A DNA stretch of 60,067 nt from Flavobacteriaceae bacterium (GTDB lineage: Bacteria > Bacteroidota > Bacteroidia > Flavobacteriales > Flavobacteriaceae), in NCBI GenBank assembly GCA_016780065.1, contig JADHML010000007.1:1-60067 (forward strand), written 5' to 3'. A program made the translations under genes and the position numbers. Below are positions 21,705-31,637 of this stretch, piece after piece (position 1 is the first letter of the stretch; the number at the start of each line of letters is the position of its first letter). Under the pieces are notes generated by a model that worked only from the letters and a program-made list of their open reading frames with translations, was not told the origin of the DNA and did not search any database.

Positions 21705-23981
21705 ATGATGAAAAAACAAATATGTTTACTTTTCGCTTTTGCTTTTTTAGGGCTACATGCCCAACAATGGGAAGGGATTTACTCTTACAATGACATTACG
21801 GGTATAGCTCCTTCTGAGAGCGGATTGATTTACGTTGCTGCAGAAAATGCTTTGTTTTCATACGACCCACAATATGGAGAGTTACAAACATGGACCACTG
21901 TTGATGGGTTGTTAGGGGATGAAATTAGTGCGCATTTTGTCAATGAAAATCGCTTATTTGTCGGGTACTATAATGGAATGTTAGGAGTCTATGATCTATC
22001 ATCTGGTGCCTATCAATTAGACTCGGGTATTGAACGAAATCAGACCATCCCCGAAGACAAAAAAACAATTAATCATTTTCAAGTACATGACGGGAAGCTG
22101 TACCTGTCCACAGAATATGGTATATCGGTATATGACCCCGAAAATAAAGTCTTTAGAGACACATACTACTTAGGTCCTAACTACTCGCAAATCAGCGTGA
22201 ATCAAACAGCTGTTCAGGGTTCTAACTTGTATGCGGCCACAGAAACAGGCTTATATAAGGTGGATTTAAATGACCCTTTGATCGTAGAAACCGAAAATTG
22301 GACTCAGGTAGCAACCGGAAATTGGGTTGGAATTGGAGTCATTGATGACAAATTGGTAGGGGTAACCTCGACGGGGTCTGAAACTCAGGTTAGGACCATT
22401 GATCAACCTCTTATTTCAAATAACATCAGCGGTAAATTGGTTTCTTTGAACTTTTACGAGAATCAATTAACCCTTTGTTTTAACAATAAAATCATAAACG
22501 TTGACAAAACGCTACAGACAACCCAAGTCAGCAGCGCTGAAGATGTGAGCTGGGGAACGTTTACTTCTGCCGTTTTGATAGATGAAGATGTTTATATAGG
22601 AACCTCATCCAATGGCCTGATACAACTCTCAAGCGGTGAAGGAGCAATTGTCAGCCCTCAGGGCCCGCTACGCAATGATGCGTTTCACGTGGCCCTTCAG
22701 GGAGATAACCTTTGGATTGTACACGGGAATTTTAGTGGGTCCTACAATCCCCATCCTTTGAACTCATACGGAATAAGCCAGCAAGTGAATAATCAATGGC
22801 AGAACATCCCATATGAAAATGTATTTGGAGCAAAGAGTTTGGCGCGTGTAGTTCCTGATCCTAACAGTCCGAATGTTGTATATGCATGTTCTTTTCACAG
22901 TGGTTTATTGGAAATTGCCGATGGCATTCCGAAAACCCTATGGGATCATACCAATAGTGGTTTAGAAGTTCTCGATAATGATAAGTTTCAAAATGTTCCA
23001 GCTTCTTATAGGACGTTACGATTACGAGACATTGGGTTTGATTCAAAAGGGAATATGTGGTCTATCACAGCCTTAGTTGAAAGGGGTTTAAAAAAAAGAA
23101 CTCCCTCTGGAAGCTGGGAATCCATTAATCTACTTCCCTTAATTGACATTGTCTCAAATGGTTTGGGGTATTCAAATTTGATTATCTCCAAAAATGATGA
23201 AATCTTTTTTGGAAGTATCGTCTCTGGATTGATTGGCTATAAAGAAAATAATGGTGTTGCTACGCTCAAAGGTTTGGACACACAAAACAACTTGCCAACA
23301 AATGATGTCCGAAGTTTAGCCATTGATTTAGACGGTCATCTTTGGATTGGCACAAAAGAAGGTCTAAGGGTTCTCTACAATGCAAGTCGAATGTTTGAAA
23401 ACCAAGAAGTCCAAGCTCGCGAAATTATTGTAGATCAAGGCGGTAATTTGGGGGAGTTGCTCAAAAACCAGTTCATCACAGACATAAAAGTGAACGGAAA
23501 CAACCAAAAATGGGTTGCCACCGCTGATTCGGGTGTTTTTATGTTTTCTCCTGATGGCACTGAAACACTGCATCGTTTTACCAAAGAAAACAGCCCATTA
23601 CCCTCAAACTCAATACGCAACATCACCTTAAACAATCAAGATGGTAAAGTCTATTTTGGCACTGCCAATGGGATGGTTTCTTTCCAAGGAAGTGCATTTT
23701 CTGCTCGTGAAAACTTCGATCAAGTTGAGGTTTATCCCAATCCCGTTCGTCCCGAATTTAAAGGCCGATTAACCATAAGAGGCCTACAAGAAGACAGCAC
23801 GATTAAAATTACAGACATCAGCGGGCACTTAGTTCATGAAACAGAGTCACAGGGTGGTAGTATACAATGGGATTTGAAAAACCTACAAGGGAATAGGGTT
23901 CGCACTGGAGTATATCTTATTTTTGTCAGTGACCGAGAGGGTATAGAAAGTACTGTCGAAAAAGTCATGATTGTCAACTAA
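21705..23981 (+). CDS. porZ: PorZ-like type IX secretion protein
   Basis: This 758-residue protein has a signal peptide (residues 2-19, FAFLGLHAQ) and a beta-propeller composed of repeated YDP, VG and W-containing blades. It has two-component-regulator-like motifs such as LPTNDVRSLAIDLDGHLWIG and LPSNSIRNITLNNQDGKVYF. It ends with a T9SS-type C-terminal domain (VYPNPVRPEFKG, DISGHLVHE, the final VEKVMIVN). This layout matches PorZ, which helps anchor T9SS cargo at the surface with PorU, PorV and PorQ. It lies immediately before recO, the usual flavobacterial arrangement. The next gene overlaps its stop by one base (TAATG). Confidence 0.82.
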   Translation: MMKKQICLLFAFAFLGLHAQQWEGIYSYNDITGIAPSESGLIYVAAENALFSYDPQYGELQTWTTVDGLLGDEISAHFVNENRLFVGYYNGMLGVYDLSSGAYQLDSGIERNQTIPEDKKTINHFQVHDGKLYLSTEYGISVYDPENKVFRDTYYLGPNYSQISVNQTAVQGSNLYAATETGLYKVDLNDPLIVETENWTQVATGNWVGIGVIDDKLVGVTSTGSETQVRTIDQPLISNNISGKLVSLNFYENQLTLCFNNKIINVDKTLQTTQVSSAEDVSWGTFTSAVLIDEDVYIGTSSNGLIQLSSGEGAIVSPQGPLRNDAFHVALQGDNLWIVHGNFSGSYNPHPLNSYGISQQVNNQWQNIPYENVFGAKSLARVVPDPNSPNVVYACSFHSGLLEIADGIPKTLWDHTNSGLEVLDNDKFQNVPASYRTLRLRDIGFDSKGNMWSITALVERGLKKRTPSGSWESINLLPLIDIVSNGLGYSNLIISKNDEIFFGSIVSGLIGYKENNGVATLKGLDTQNNLPTNDVRSLAIDLDGHLWIGTKEGLRVLYNASRMFENQEVQAREIIVDQGGNLGELLKNQFITDIKVNGNNQKWVATADSGVFMFSPDGTETLHRFTKENSPLPSNSIRNITLNNQDGKVYFGTANGMVSFQGSAFSARENFDQVEVYPNPVRPEFKGRLTIRGLQEDSTIKITDISGHLVHETESQGGSIQWDLKNLQGNRVRTGVYLIFVSDREGIESTVEKVMIVN

Positions 23982-24694
23982 TGCTTGTCAACACACCTGC
24001 CATTGTCCTGTCTAAAACGAATTATGGGGATAGCAGCCTGATTTTGAGGTGCTATACTTTATCATCTGGTATAAAATCTTACATTATTAAGGGAGCCCGA
24101 TCCAAAGGCAAAAAACAACTCGGATTATACCAGCCCTTATCACAAATCGAAATCTCTGCACGACACAGGAACAAGGGGGGGTTAGAGCAAATGCAAGCTG
24201 CTAAAATTCACATCCCCTATCAAAGCATTCCTTATGAAATGGACAAACTATCTGTGGTGTTTTTTTTAAGTGAAATCCTTGAAAAGGTACTCCGAGAAGA
24301 AGAAGCCAACCCCAATTTATACCGCTTTATTGAAAACAGCCTGTGTTGGTTTGATGCCCATGACAAAGCGGGTAACTTTCATATATCTTTTTTGCTTCAA
24401 CTCACCAAACACCTAGGCTTTTATCCAGACATGAGTACCATTGAACAAGATTTTTTTGATGTAGAAAACGGACAATTTATTTGCTATCTAAACGATCATA
24501 CAGTCGCTGAAAAAAACATAAATAAGTTGCTGAAACAATTTTTAGGCACAAAATTTGATACAATGCAATCAATATCAGTAACAGGGCAACAAAAAAAACA
24601 ACTGCTCTCCACACTTATGAATTACTACAAAATACATGTATATGGGTTTTCTAACCCTAGGTCTTTGAATGTGCTATATGAGATTTACGACTGA
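23981..24694 (+). CDS. recO: DNA repair protein RecO
   Basis: This 237-residue protein has the RecO N-terminal OB domain: TPAIVLSKTNYGDSSLILRC, YTLSSGIKSYIIKGARSKGK. The helical domain starts SEILEKVLREEEANPNLYRF and includes FLLQLTKHLGFYPD. RecO anneals ssDNA and, with RecF/RecR, loads RecA. No zinc cysteine cluster is present, common in Bacteroidota RecO. Start: ATG 23981 overlaps the porZ stop by one base. It overlaps the TonB receptor gene by 17-26 bp at the 3' end. Confidence 0.9.
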   Translation: MLVNTPAIVLSKTNYGDSSLILRCYTLSSGIKSYIIKGARSKGKKQLGLYQPLSQIEISARHRNKGGLEQMQAAKIHIPYQSIPYEMDKLSVVFFLSEILEKVLREEEANPNLYRFIENSLCWFDAHDKAGNFHISFLLQLTKHLGFYPDMSTIEQDFFDVENGQFICYLNDHTVAEKNINKLLKQFLGTKFDTMQSISVTGQQKKQLLSTLMNYYKIHVYGFSNPRSLNVLYEIYD

Positions 24695-27158
24695 TTTATG
24701 GGTGTTTGCTTGGGCGATTTTTGCTGTTCCTTTATCATATGGGCAACAGATTCAAGTGTTAGATGCAGTGACCGGGCACCCCATTGAAGATGTTCGAATC
24801 TACACAGAAACACAACAACAAATCAGCAATCAAAATGGGTTTTTCTCTACTGATGGGTTCGGAAAAAGTTCCAAAGCATATTTATCACATATTGGTTATG
24901 AGTCAATCACAATAAAAACAGCAGAGCTCTTGAACAAAAAACGTATTCGTCTCTTTCCCGATACTCAACAACTCAACGAAATTGTACTTTCTGTTGCGCG
25001 TAGCAAAGATGAACGTAAACGTGTTTCCAAACAGGTAGCCATCATAGGACAACAAAACATTCAACAGATGAGCCCCAAAACCAGTGCAGATGTGCTTCAA
25101 GCGGCATCTGGAATTCGGGTTCAAAAATCTCAAGGAGGTGGTGGAAGTCCTGTCATTCGTGGACTTGAAGCCAATAGGATTCTTTTGGTTGTTGATGGAG
25201 TTCGAATGAACAATGCCATCTATCGATCTGGACACCTTCAAAACGCCATCACGATTGACCCGCAAACCCTAGCAAGAACTGAAGTTATTTACGGGCCGTC
25301 CTCTGTTGGATATGGGTCTGATGCTTTAGGAGGGGTGGTTCACTATTATACCAAAACTCCTAAAATTGGTTTGCTAAAACCGTGGAGTGTTAAATTATCG
25401 CATAGTTATGATTTTCGTCAACTGCACACCAACAACCATATTGATATTAGCCACAGCAACAAACAATGGGCAAGTTTAAGCAGTGTAAGTTTTTCGAAAT
25501 TCGGTGACCTCTACATGGGAAAACAAAGAAATCATGGTTATGAGGATTGGGGGCTTATTCCTACATACTCCAAAAACACAAAAAATCAATTTTATGACAC
25601 AGAATCTCTAAATCCAGATCCAAATCTTCAACGCAATTCCGCTTACGATCAACTAGATGTTTTACAAAAATTCGTTTTTCAATCCAACAATGACAACCAA
25701 TGGGTGCTCAACATGCAGTACTCCATCTCATCGGATATCCCACGTTTTGACAAACTGGCTGAAAGACGAGAGGGTTCTTTGAGGTATGCGGAATGGAACT
25801 ACGGGCCTCAAAAACGACTGTTGATTTCCCCGCGATATGTTTTTAACTCGTCCTCTAAATGGCTTCGAGAGGGGACCATCACATGGGCCTACCAAAATCT
25901 AGAGGAGTCAAGGGTTAAAAGAAAATTTGGAAGTTTAAGCCGTGAAAGTCAAATTGAAAAACTAAATGTTTTTAGCCTCAACGCGGATCTTTTAGCTGAT
26001 ACCAAACAGGGGGTAAAACTGGCATACGGAGTTGAATTTACTCATAATCAGTTGCAATCTAGTGCCTTCGGCCAATCACTACAGGTTTTTAATGACCGGA
26101 TTGTTGGTCTTGATTCTAAAACTCCTATTTCTTCCAGATATCCCAGCGATGGGAGTTCCTACACTACCCTTGCGGGCTACGGAGATTATCGCTTAGATTT
26201 ATCCCCAAAAAGCAACTTAGATGTGGGGCTGAGACTGACCCATACACGCTTGGAAGCAAGCTGGAAAGACCAAGCGCTAATTGATGCACGTTTAGATATG
26301 GCTAAAAATCAAAACAATGCTCTAAATGCATCTATTGGTTATGTATATCGTCCTTCATCTCAATGGGAGTGGCGAGGCGTGCTGGCCAGTGGATTCAGAG
26401 CTCCAAACATTGACGATATTGGGAAAATTAGAGAAAACCAGGGGAGAATTTCTGTGCCTAACCCCCATTTAAAACCGGAATATGCATATACATTTGATTT
26501 AGGCATCACACGGTTTTTCGAAAGTCGAAAAACCTACATACAGTTCAACTCGTACTATACGCTGTTAAATAATTTCATTGGACGAGACGAATATTTTATT
26601 CCTTCTGACCTATCTACCAGTAACAGCGAAACCATTCTCTTTATGGATGAAGAAGTGATTACTCAGGCCAATGTAAATTTAGGTTCCGCTCGACTCCTTG
26701 GAGCTAGCCTCACTTGGTCAATAGCTCCTGTAAAAAATTGGCGCTACGCTGGAAGTGTAAATTATACAAACGGTGAAATACACAACAAGGAAACTCCAAT
26801 GGCTTCTATCTTACCCTTTTTTGGAAACCATAACATCCATGTTGAGTGTCAGCCCTTTTCATTGATCATTACTCATCAGTTTTCAGGAAAGAAAAACCCT
26901 TCTGACTACAGCTGGGGGGGTGAAGATGGTCTAGAAGAAACCCCCTTAATCGATGAAGGTGCTTCTGAACTTGTAGATCGGTATGCAGGCGCACCCTCGT
27001 GGAATCGTTTTGATTTCAGTGCCCATTACAAACCGACTCCTTCAATGACCATTGGCACCCATTGGCACAATATTTTTGATGTGCATTACAGAGAATTTGC
27101 ATCTGGAATTTCTGCGCCCGGAAGAAGCTTAATGCTTCGTGTAGACTACGAATTCTAG
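24669..27158 (+). CDS. TonB-dependent outer-membrane receptor
   Basis: This 829-residue protein has a signal peptide (AWAIFAVPLSYGQ), a carboxypeptidase D-regulatory-like domain (about 25-95), a plug domain (about 110-240) with ADVLQAASGIRVQKSQGGGG, SPVIRGLEANRILLVVDGVR and GYGSDALGGVVHYYTKTPK, and a 22-strand barrel ending SLMLRVDYEF. The terminal Phe is the usual barrel closing residue. The plug wording is close to haem or siderophore receptors, but no substrate-specific neighbour is present, so the ligand is unknown. The preferred start is the second ATG at 24678 (MRFTTDLWVFAW), because it puts the signal peptide core closer; both overlap recO. Confidence 0.85.
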   Translation: MCYMRFTTDLWVFAWAIFAVPLSYGQQIQVLDAVTGHPIEDVRIYTETQQQISNQNGFFSTDGFGKSSKAYLSHIGYESITIKTAELLNKKRIRLFPDTQQLNEIVLSVARSKDERKRVSKQVAIIGQQNIQQMSPKTSADVLQAASGIRVQKSQGGGGSPVIRGLEANRILLVVDGVRMNNAIYRSGHLQNAITIDPQTLARTEVIYGPSSVGYGSDALGGVVHYYTKTPKIGLLKPWSVKLSHSYDFRQLHTNNHIDISHSNKQWASLSSVSFSKFGDLYMGKQRNHGYEDWGLIPTYSKNTKNQFYDTESLNPDPNLQRNSAYDQLDVLQKFVFQSNNDNQWVLNMQYSISSDIPRFDKLAERREGSLRYAEWNYGPQKRLLISPRYVFNSSSKWLREGTITWAYQNLEESRVKRKFGSLSRESQIEKLNVFSLNADLLADTKQGVKLAYGVEFTHNQLQSSAFGQSLQVFNDRIVGLDSKTPISSRYPSDGSSYTTLAGYGDYRLDLSPKSNLDVGLRLTHTRLEASWKDQALIDARLDMAKNQNNALNASIGYVYRPSSQWEWRGVLASGFRAPNIDDIGKIRENQGRISVPNPHLKPEYAYTFDLGITRFFESRKTYIQFNSYYTLLNNFIGRDEYFIPSDLSTSNSETILFMDEEVITQANVNLGSARLLGASLTWSIAPVKNWRYAGSVNYTNGEIHNKETPMASILPFFGNHNIHVECQPFSLIITHQFSGKKNPSDYSWGGEDGLEETPLIDEGASELVDRYAGAPSWNRFDFSAHYKPTPSMTIGTHWHNIFDVHYREFASGISAPGRSLMLRVDYEF

Positions 27159-27210
27159 GGACAAGATTTTTTGGTTGAAAATGGTTACTTTCGCATCTTA
27201 TTGCGACAAG

Positions 27211-30200
27211 ATGAAGTTTCCTTCGTACTCAAACCTGAACCTTCCAAAAGTTTCCAAAGAAATACAGGAATTTTGGAAGCAACAGCTGACTTTCGAAGCC
27301 AGTGTGCATACTCGTGAAGGGCGTCCTCCTTATGTCTTTTTTGAAGGTCCGCCTTCTGCCAATGGACTTCCAGGCATACACCATGTAATGGCTCGAACCA
27401 TTAAGGATATTTTTTGTCGTTACAAAACCCAAAAAGGCTACCAAGTAAAACGAAAAGCAGGTTGGGATACCCATGGGCTGCCAATCGAGTTGGGTGTTGA
27501 AAAAGAATTGGGAATCACAAAAGAAGATATCGGAAAAACCATTTCAATTACTGACTATAATGACGCTTGTAAAAAAGCCGTTATGCGTTATACCGATGTA
27601 TGGAATCGATTGACCAAAGAGATGGGATATTGGGTCGATATGGACGACCCGTATGTAACCTATACCCCTAAGTATATGGAGTCTGTTTGGTGGCTTCTTA
27701 AACAGCTTTTTGACAAAGAGCTCATTTATAAAGGCTATACCATTCAACCATACTCTCCAAAAGCAGGAACGGGTCTGTCTTCACACGAATTGAATCAACC
27801 TGGCTGTTATAAAGACGTGACTGATACCACGGTCACCGCGCAATTTAAGGCTGTTCCAGACAGCCTTCCTGAAATACTAAAAGGGCCAGTCCCTCTTTAT
27901 TTTTTGGCATGGACCACCACGCCGTGGACGTTGCCGTCTAATACAGCACTGACGGTTGGGCCCAACATTGAGTACGCTGTCATCCAAACCTATAATCAAT
28001 ACACCCATCTTCCGATTCGCATTGTAATCGCAAAGGCCTTGATTGAAAAACAAATGGGGAACAAATACGTGCTCGTAGATCATAGCGAAGCGCTGTCCCA
28101 ATACTCAAAAGATGATAAGAAAATACCTTATTTTATTGAAGGCCTTCACAAAGGTGCTGATTTTATAGAAATCCGATACGAACAACTTTGGTCAGATGCT
28201 CCGCTTCCCCATCAACATCCAGAGAATGCATTTCGAGTCATCGGGGGTGATTTTGTCACAACGGAAGACGGAACAGGAATTGTACATACTGCTCCCACTT
28301 TTGGAGCCGATGATGCAATGGTCGCTAAACAAGCTCAGCCTGAAGTACCACCGATGCTGGTTGAGGATGAAAAAGAACAACTTGTTCCTCTGGTCGATTT
28401 GCAAGGGCGTTTTAGAAAAGAATTGGGCGGTTTGAGCGGGAAGTATGTCAAAAACGAATACTACGAAGAAGGAAAAGCACCTGAAAAATCAGCTGACGTA
28501 GAAATTGCTATTCGCCTCAAAGAAGAAAACAAAGCATTTAAGGTCGAAAAATATGTACACAGCTACCCAAATTGCTGGCGTACAGACAAGCCTGTGTTGT
28601 ATTATCCGCTCGACTCTTGGTTTGTAAAAGTGAGTGCAAAAAAAGAAAAACTTGTTGAGCTGAACCAAACGATCCATTGGAAACCCAAAGCCACTGGAGA
28701 GGGGCGATTTGGAAATTGGTTGGCTAATGCCAACGACTGGAATTTATCAAGATCTCGGTTTTGGGGCATTCCACTTCCGATTTGGAGAACGGAAGATAAC
28801 GATGAAACCAAAATTATTGGTTCAGTCGCCGAACTTAAAAGTGAAATTTCAAACTCTGTTCAAAAAGGAGTTATGTCGCAAAATCCACTTGCAGACTTTG
28901 ACCCTAAAGACATGAGTGATGCCAACTACGCAAAAGTGGATCTACACAAAAACATTGTGGATGATGTTGTGTTGGTCAGCGATAATGGCAAGCCCATGTA
29001 TCGTGAAACCGATCTTATTGATGTGTGGTTTGACTCGGGGTCTATGCCCTATGCACAGTGGCATTACCCTTTTGAAAATAAAGAAAAGATCGACCAAGGG
29101 TTGTCGTTCCCAGCAGACTTTATTGCTGAGGGGGTCGATCAAACACGTGGGTGGTTTTACACCTTACACGTGATCAGTAGTTTGGTTTTTGACCAAATCG
29201 CATATAAAAATGTGGTTTCAAATGGACTTGTGCTAGATAAAAACGGGCAAAAAATGTCTAAGCGATTGGGCAATGCCGTAGATCCTTTTACAACCCTTCA
29301 AACCTATGGTCCCGATGCGACTCGTTGGTACATGATAAGTAATACCAATCCTTGGGACAACCTAAAGTTTGATCTAGAGGGAATCGCTGAGGTCAGAAGA
29401 AAGTTTTTTGGAACCTTATACAACACCTACTCGTTTTTTGCACTCTATGCCAATATTGACGGGTTTGTTTTTAATGAAAATGAAACTCCACTAGATCAAC
29501 GACCTGAAATTGATCGTTGGATCTTATCAGAATTAAACAGCTTGATCGATTCGGTGGACACCTTGTACGGCGACTATGAACCCACTAAGGCGGCTCGATT
29601 GATTTCAAAATTTGTGATTGAAGATTTGAGTAATTGGTACGTCCGATTGTGTCGAAGACGATTTTGGAAAGGCGTTTACGAGCAGGACAAAATTGCTGCT
29701 TATCAAACTCTATATACGTGTTTGGAAACGGTAGCTAAGCTCATGGCTCCCATTGCGCCTTTTTATGCAGATCGCTTATACCAAGACTTAGATCGTACCA
29801 CTTCTAAAGAAAACATCTCCTCTGTTCATTTGGCATACTTCCCAAAAGTGAACTCAGATGCTATTGATAAAAACTTAGAGCTAAAGATGCAACGCGCCCA
29901 ACGGATTGTCTCGTTGGTTTTATCGCTTCGTAAGAAAGAGAAAATTAAAGTTCGGCAACCCCTACAAAGAGTTTTGATACCAGTGATGGACCCCAAAGAA
30001 CGAAAAGAAGTCGAAGCCGTTTCTGATCTGATCGCCGCAGAAGTCAATGTTAAGGAAGTTGAAATTTTAGACGACGCATCATCTATATTGGTAAAAGAAA
30101 TCAAGCCTAATTTTAAAACATTAGGTCCTAGATTCGGAAAAGACATGCGATTTGTTGCTCAAGCAATCACTGATTTTGATACAAATCAAATCGCAATGAT

Positions 30201-30615
30201 TGAAAAAACAGGTTCTATTGAAATCAATATTAACGGGAAAAACACTATTTTAGATACTTCAGAAGTTGTCATCCGCTCAAAAGACATTGCGGGTTGGACG
30301 GTAGCCTCTGAGCAAGGAGTAACTGTCGCTCTGGATATGAAATTAACTGAGTCTCTAACCCTAGAGGGAATCGCTCGAGAGTTAGTCAATCGCATTCAAA
30401 ACTTGCGAAAAGACAAAGGGTTTGATGTAACAGACAGGATTGACGTAAAAATCGGGCATAATGATGCTTTAGAAAAAGCAATTCTCGGCAATGAAGCTTA
30501 CATAAAAAGTGAAATCCTTGCCAATAATATTGAAATGATAAATGATTTAGACAGCTCAGACGCATTAGCATTTGATGACATTCAAACACAAGTACGCATA
30601 ACCAAAATTGAGTGA
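27211..30615 (+). CDS. ileS: isoleucine--tRNA ligase, type 2-like
   Basis: This protein has 1134 residues from ATG 27211. The signature HIGH box is PGIHHVMARTIKD, and KMSKR is in GQKMSKRLGNAVDPF; EGVDQTRGWFYTLHVIS precedes it. The editing domain is around FLAWTTTPWTLPSNTAL. The C-terminal part lacks the zinc-finger cysteines seen in type 1 enzymes, and the HIGH box has the HHVM form, both typical of IleS2/eukaryote-like enzymes. Start 27211 (MKFPSYSNLNLPKVSKEIQE) was chosen over upstream TTG/ATG at 27175/27181 because homologs begin with this segment and a TACTTTCG box ends 18 bp before it. It starts the ileS-dksA-lspA operon. Confidence 0.93.
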   Translation: MKFPSYSNLNLPKVSKEIQEFWKQQLTFEASVHTREGRPPYVFFEGPPSANGLPGIHHVMARTIKDIFCRYKTQKGYQVKRKAGWDTHGLPIELGVEKELGITKEDIGKTISITDYNDACKKAVMRYTDVWNRLTKEMGYWVDMDDPYVTYTPKYMESVWWLLKQLFDKELIYKGYTIQPYSPKAGTGLSSHELNQPGCYKDVTDTTVTAQFKAVPDSLPEILKGPVPLYFLAWTTTPWTLPSNTALTVGPNIEYAVIQTYNQYTHLPIRIVIAKALIEKQMGNKYVLVDHSEALSQYSKDDKKIPYFIEGLHKGADFIEIRYEQLWSDAPLPHQHPENAFRVIGGDFVTTEDGTGIVHTAPTFGADDAMVAKQAQPEVPPMLVEDEKEQLVPLVDLQGRFRKELGGLSGKYVKNEYYEEGKAPEKSADVEIAIRLKEENKAFKVEKYVHSYPNCWRTDKPVLYYPLDSWFVKVSAKKEKLVELNQTIHWKPKATGEGRFGNWLANANDWNLSRSRFWGIPLPIWRTEDNDETKIIGSVAELKSEISNSVQKGVMSQNPLADFDPKDMSDANYAKVDLHKNIVDDVVLVSDNGKPMYRETDLIDVWFDSGSMPYAQWHYPFENKEKIDQGLSFPADFIAEGVDQTRGWFYTLHVISSLVFDQIAYKNVVSNGLVLDKNGQKMSKRLGNAVDPFTTLQTYGPDATRWYMISNTNPWDNLKFDLEGIAEVRRKFFGTLYNTYSFFALYANIDGFVFNENETPLDQRPEIDRWILSELNSLIDSVDTLYGDYEPTKAARLISKFVIEDLSNWYVRLCRRRFWKGVYEQDKIAAYQTLYTCLETVAKLMAPIAPFYADRLYQDLDRTTSKENISSVHLAYFPKVNSDAIDKNLELKMQRAQRIVSLVLSLRKKEKIKVRQPLQRVLIPVMDPKERKEVEAVSDLIAAEVNVKEVEILDDASSILVKEIKPNFKTLGPRFGKDMRFVAQAITDFDTNQIAMIEKTGSIEININGKNTILDTSEVVIRSKDIAGWTVASEQGVTVALDMKLTESLTLEGIARELVNRIQNLRKDKGFDVTDRIDVKIGHNDALEKAILGNEAYIKSEILANNIEMINDLDSSDALAFDDIQTQVRITKIE

Positions 30616-30616
30616 G

Positions 30617-31000
30617 ATGAAAACAAACGAAGCAAACCGCTATTCAGACAAAGCTCTACAAGAATTTAGAGCTCTCATTGAAGAAAAAATAAGCAAGGCA
30701 CAAAAGGATTTGGAACTGATCAAAAGTGCATATATGAATGATGGTAACAATGGTACAGACGACACCTCGCCCACATTCAAAGCATTCGAAGAAGGATCAG
30801 AAACCATGTCGAAAGAAGCGAATACCCAACTGGCTATTCGGCAAGAAAAGTTTATTCGTGATCTTAAAAATGCCCTAATACGCATAGAAAACAAAACCTA
30901 TGGGGTGTGTAGAGTAACGGGTAAGCTCATCAACGCTGAGAGGCTTAAGCTTGTGCCGCATGCCACTTTAAGTATTGAGGCTAAAAATATGCAGAAGTAA
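30617..31000 (+). CDS. DksA/TraR-family RNA polymerase-binding protein
   Basis: It starts at ATG 30617, 1 bp after the ileS stop (the longer TTG start at 30608 overlaps ileS). This 127-residue protein has a coiled-coil N-terminal half (ALQEFRALIEEKISKAQKDL) with DDTSPTFKAFEEGSET. The C-terminal pseudo-zinc-finger is TYGVCRVTGKLINAERL, then VPHATLSIEAKN. Only one of the four zinc cysteines remains, as in other Bacteroidota members. DksA-like proteins bind the RNA polymerase secondary channel and support ppGpp responses. It lies in an operon with ileS and lspA. Confidence 0.85.
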   Translation: MKTNEANRYSDKALQEFRALIEEKISKAQKDLELIKSAYMNDGNNGTDDTSPTFKAFEEGSETMSKEANTQLAIRQEKFIRDLKNALIRIENKTYGVCRVTGKLINAERLKLVPHATLSIEAKNMQK

Positions 31001-31004
31001 GGAA

Positions 31005-31637
31005 ATGACGCACAAAAAAGCGCTGTGGCTAATCCTTATTGTTTTAGTTCTTGATCAATGCTCTAAACTCTATATCAAACTTCATTATCCATTAACCTTA
31101 TATGGATCAGATGCCATTGTTGATTGGGGGTGGTTTCGCTTGATTTTTATTGAAAATAAAGGGATGGCATGGGGCACAAAAATCAGTGATTTCCTGCCAT
31201 TTATTTCTGAAGACACCGGAAAACTATTGCTTTCTATATTCAGACTTGGTGCTGTAAGTGTTATTGGCTACTGGCTATGGGACGCGTTAAAGAAAAAACA
31301 GCACAAACTGCTTCTGATTGCAGGCTCATTAATCTTTGCTGGAGCGATTGGCAACATTATAGATTCCTTATTCTACGGCTTGCTTTTTTCGGACAGTTAT
31401 GGGCAAATCGCTCAATTCCTTCCAGATGAAGGGGGCTATGCGCCACTCTTTTTTGGTCAAGTAGTAGACATGTTACAGTTTCCAATGTTTACTTGGGTTT
31501 GGCCTGAGTGGTTGCCTTGGATAGGTGGAAATTCCTTTACCTTCTTCGAGCCGGTTTTCAACTTAGCCGATACGGCCATAAGTACTGGCGTAGGTATTGT
31601 GTTGGTGTTCAACAAAAAAATCTTTCCAAAAGATTAA
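31005..31637 (+). CDS. lspA: lipoprotein signal peptidase (signal peptidase II)
   Basis: This 210-residue protein starts at ATG 31005 (TAAGGAAATG gives a weak ribosome site). It has four transmembrane helices. The aspartyl-protease motifs are present: VLDQCSKLYIK at the N-terminus, GAIGNIIDSLFYG with one catalytic Asp and VFNLADTAIS with the second. It cleaves the signal of diacylated lipoproteins, several of which are encoded nearby. The insert between helices 3 and 4 (SDSYGQIAQFLPDEG) is longer than in E. coli LspA (164 aa), typical for Bacteroidota. It overlaps the convergent folate gene by 4 bp. Confidence 0.93.
   Translation: MTHKKALWLILIVLVLDQCSKLYIKLHYPLTLYGSDAIVDWGWFRLIFIENKGMAWGTKISDFLPFISEDTGKLLLSIFRLGAVSVIGYWLWDALKKKQHKLLLIAGSLIFAGAIGNIIDSLFYGLLFSDSYGQIAQFLPDEGGYAPLFFGQVVDMLQFPMFTWVWPEWLPWIGGNSFTFFEPVFNLADTAISTGVGIVLVFNKKIFPKD

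Noticed and set aside
24008-24014. Third GTCTAAA with an upstream CAAC inside recO
   Set aside because: Spacing is near but the GGG is missing and it lies in coding sequence; treated as chance.
30886-31003. Earlier start for lspA inside the dksA-like gene
   Set aside because: A longer frame exists from 30975, but MTHKKALWLI at 31005 places the first membrane helix correctly and avoids overlap.
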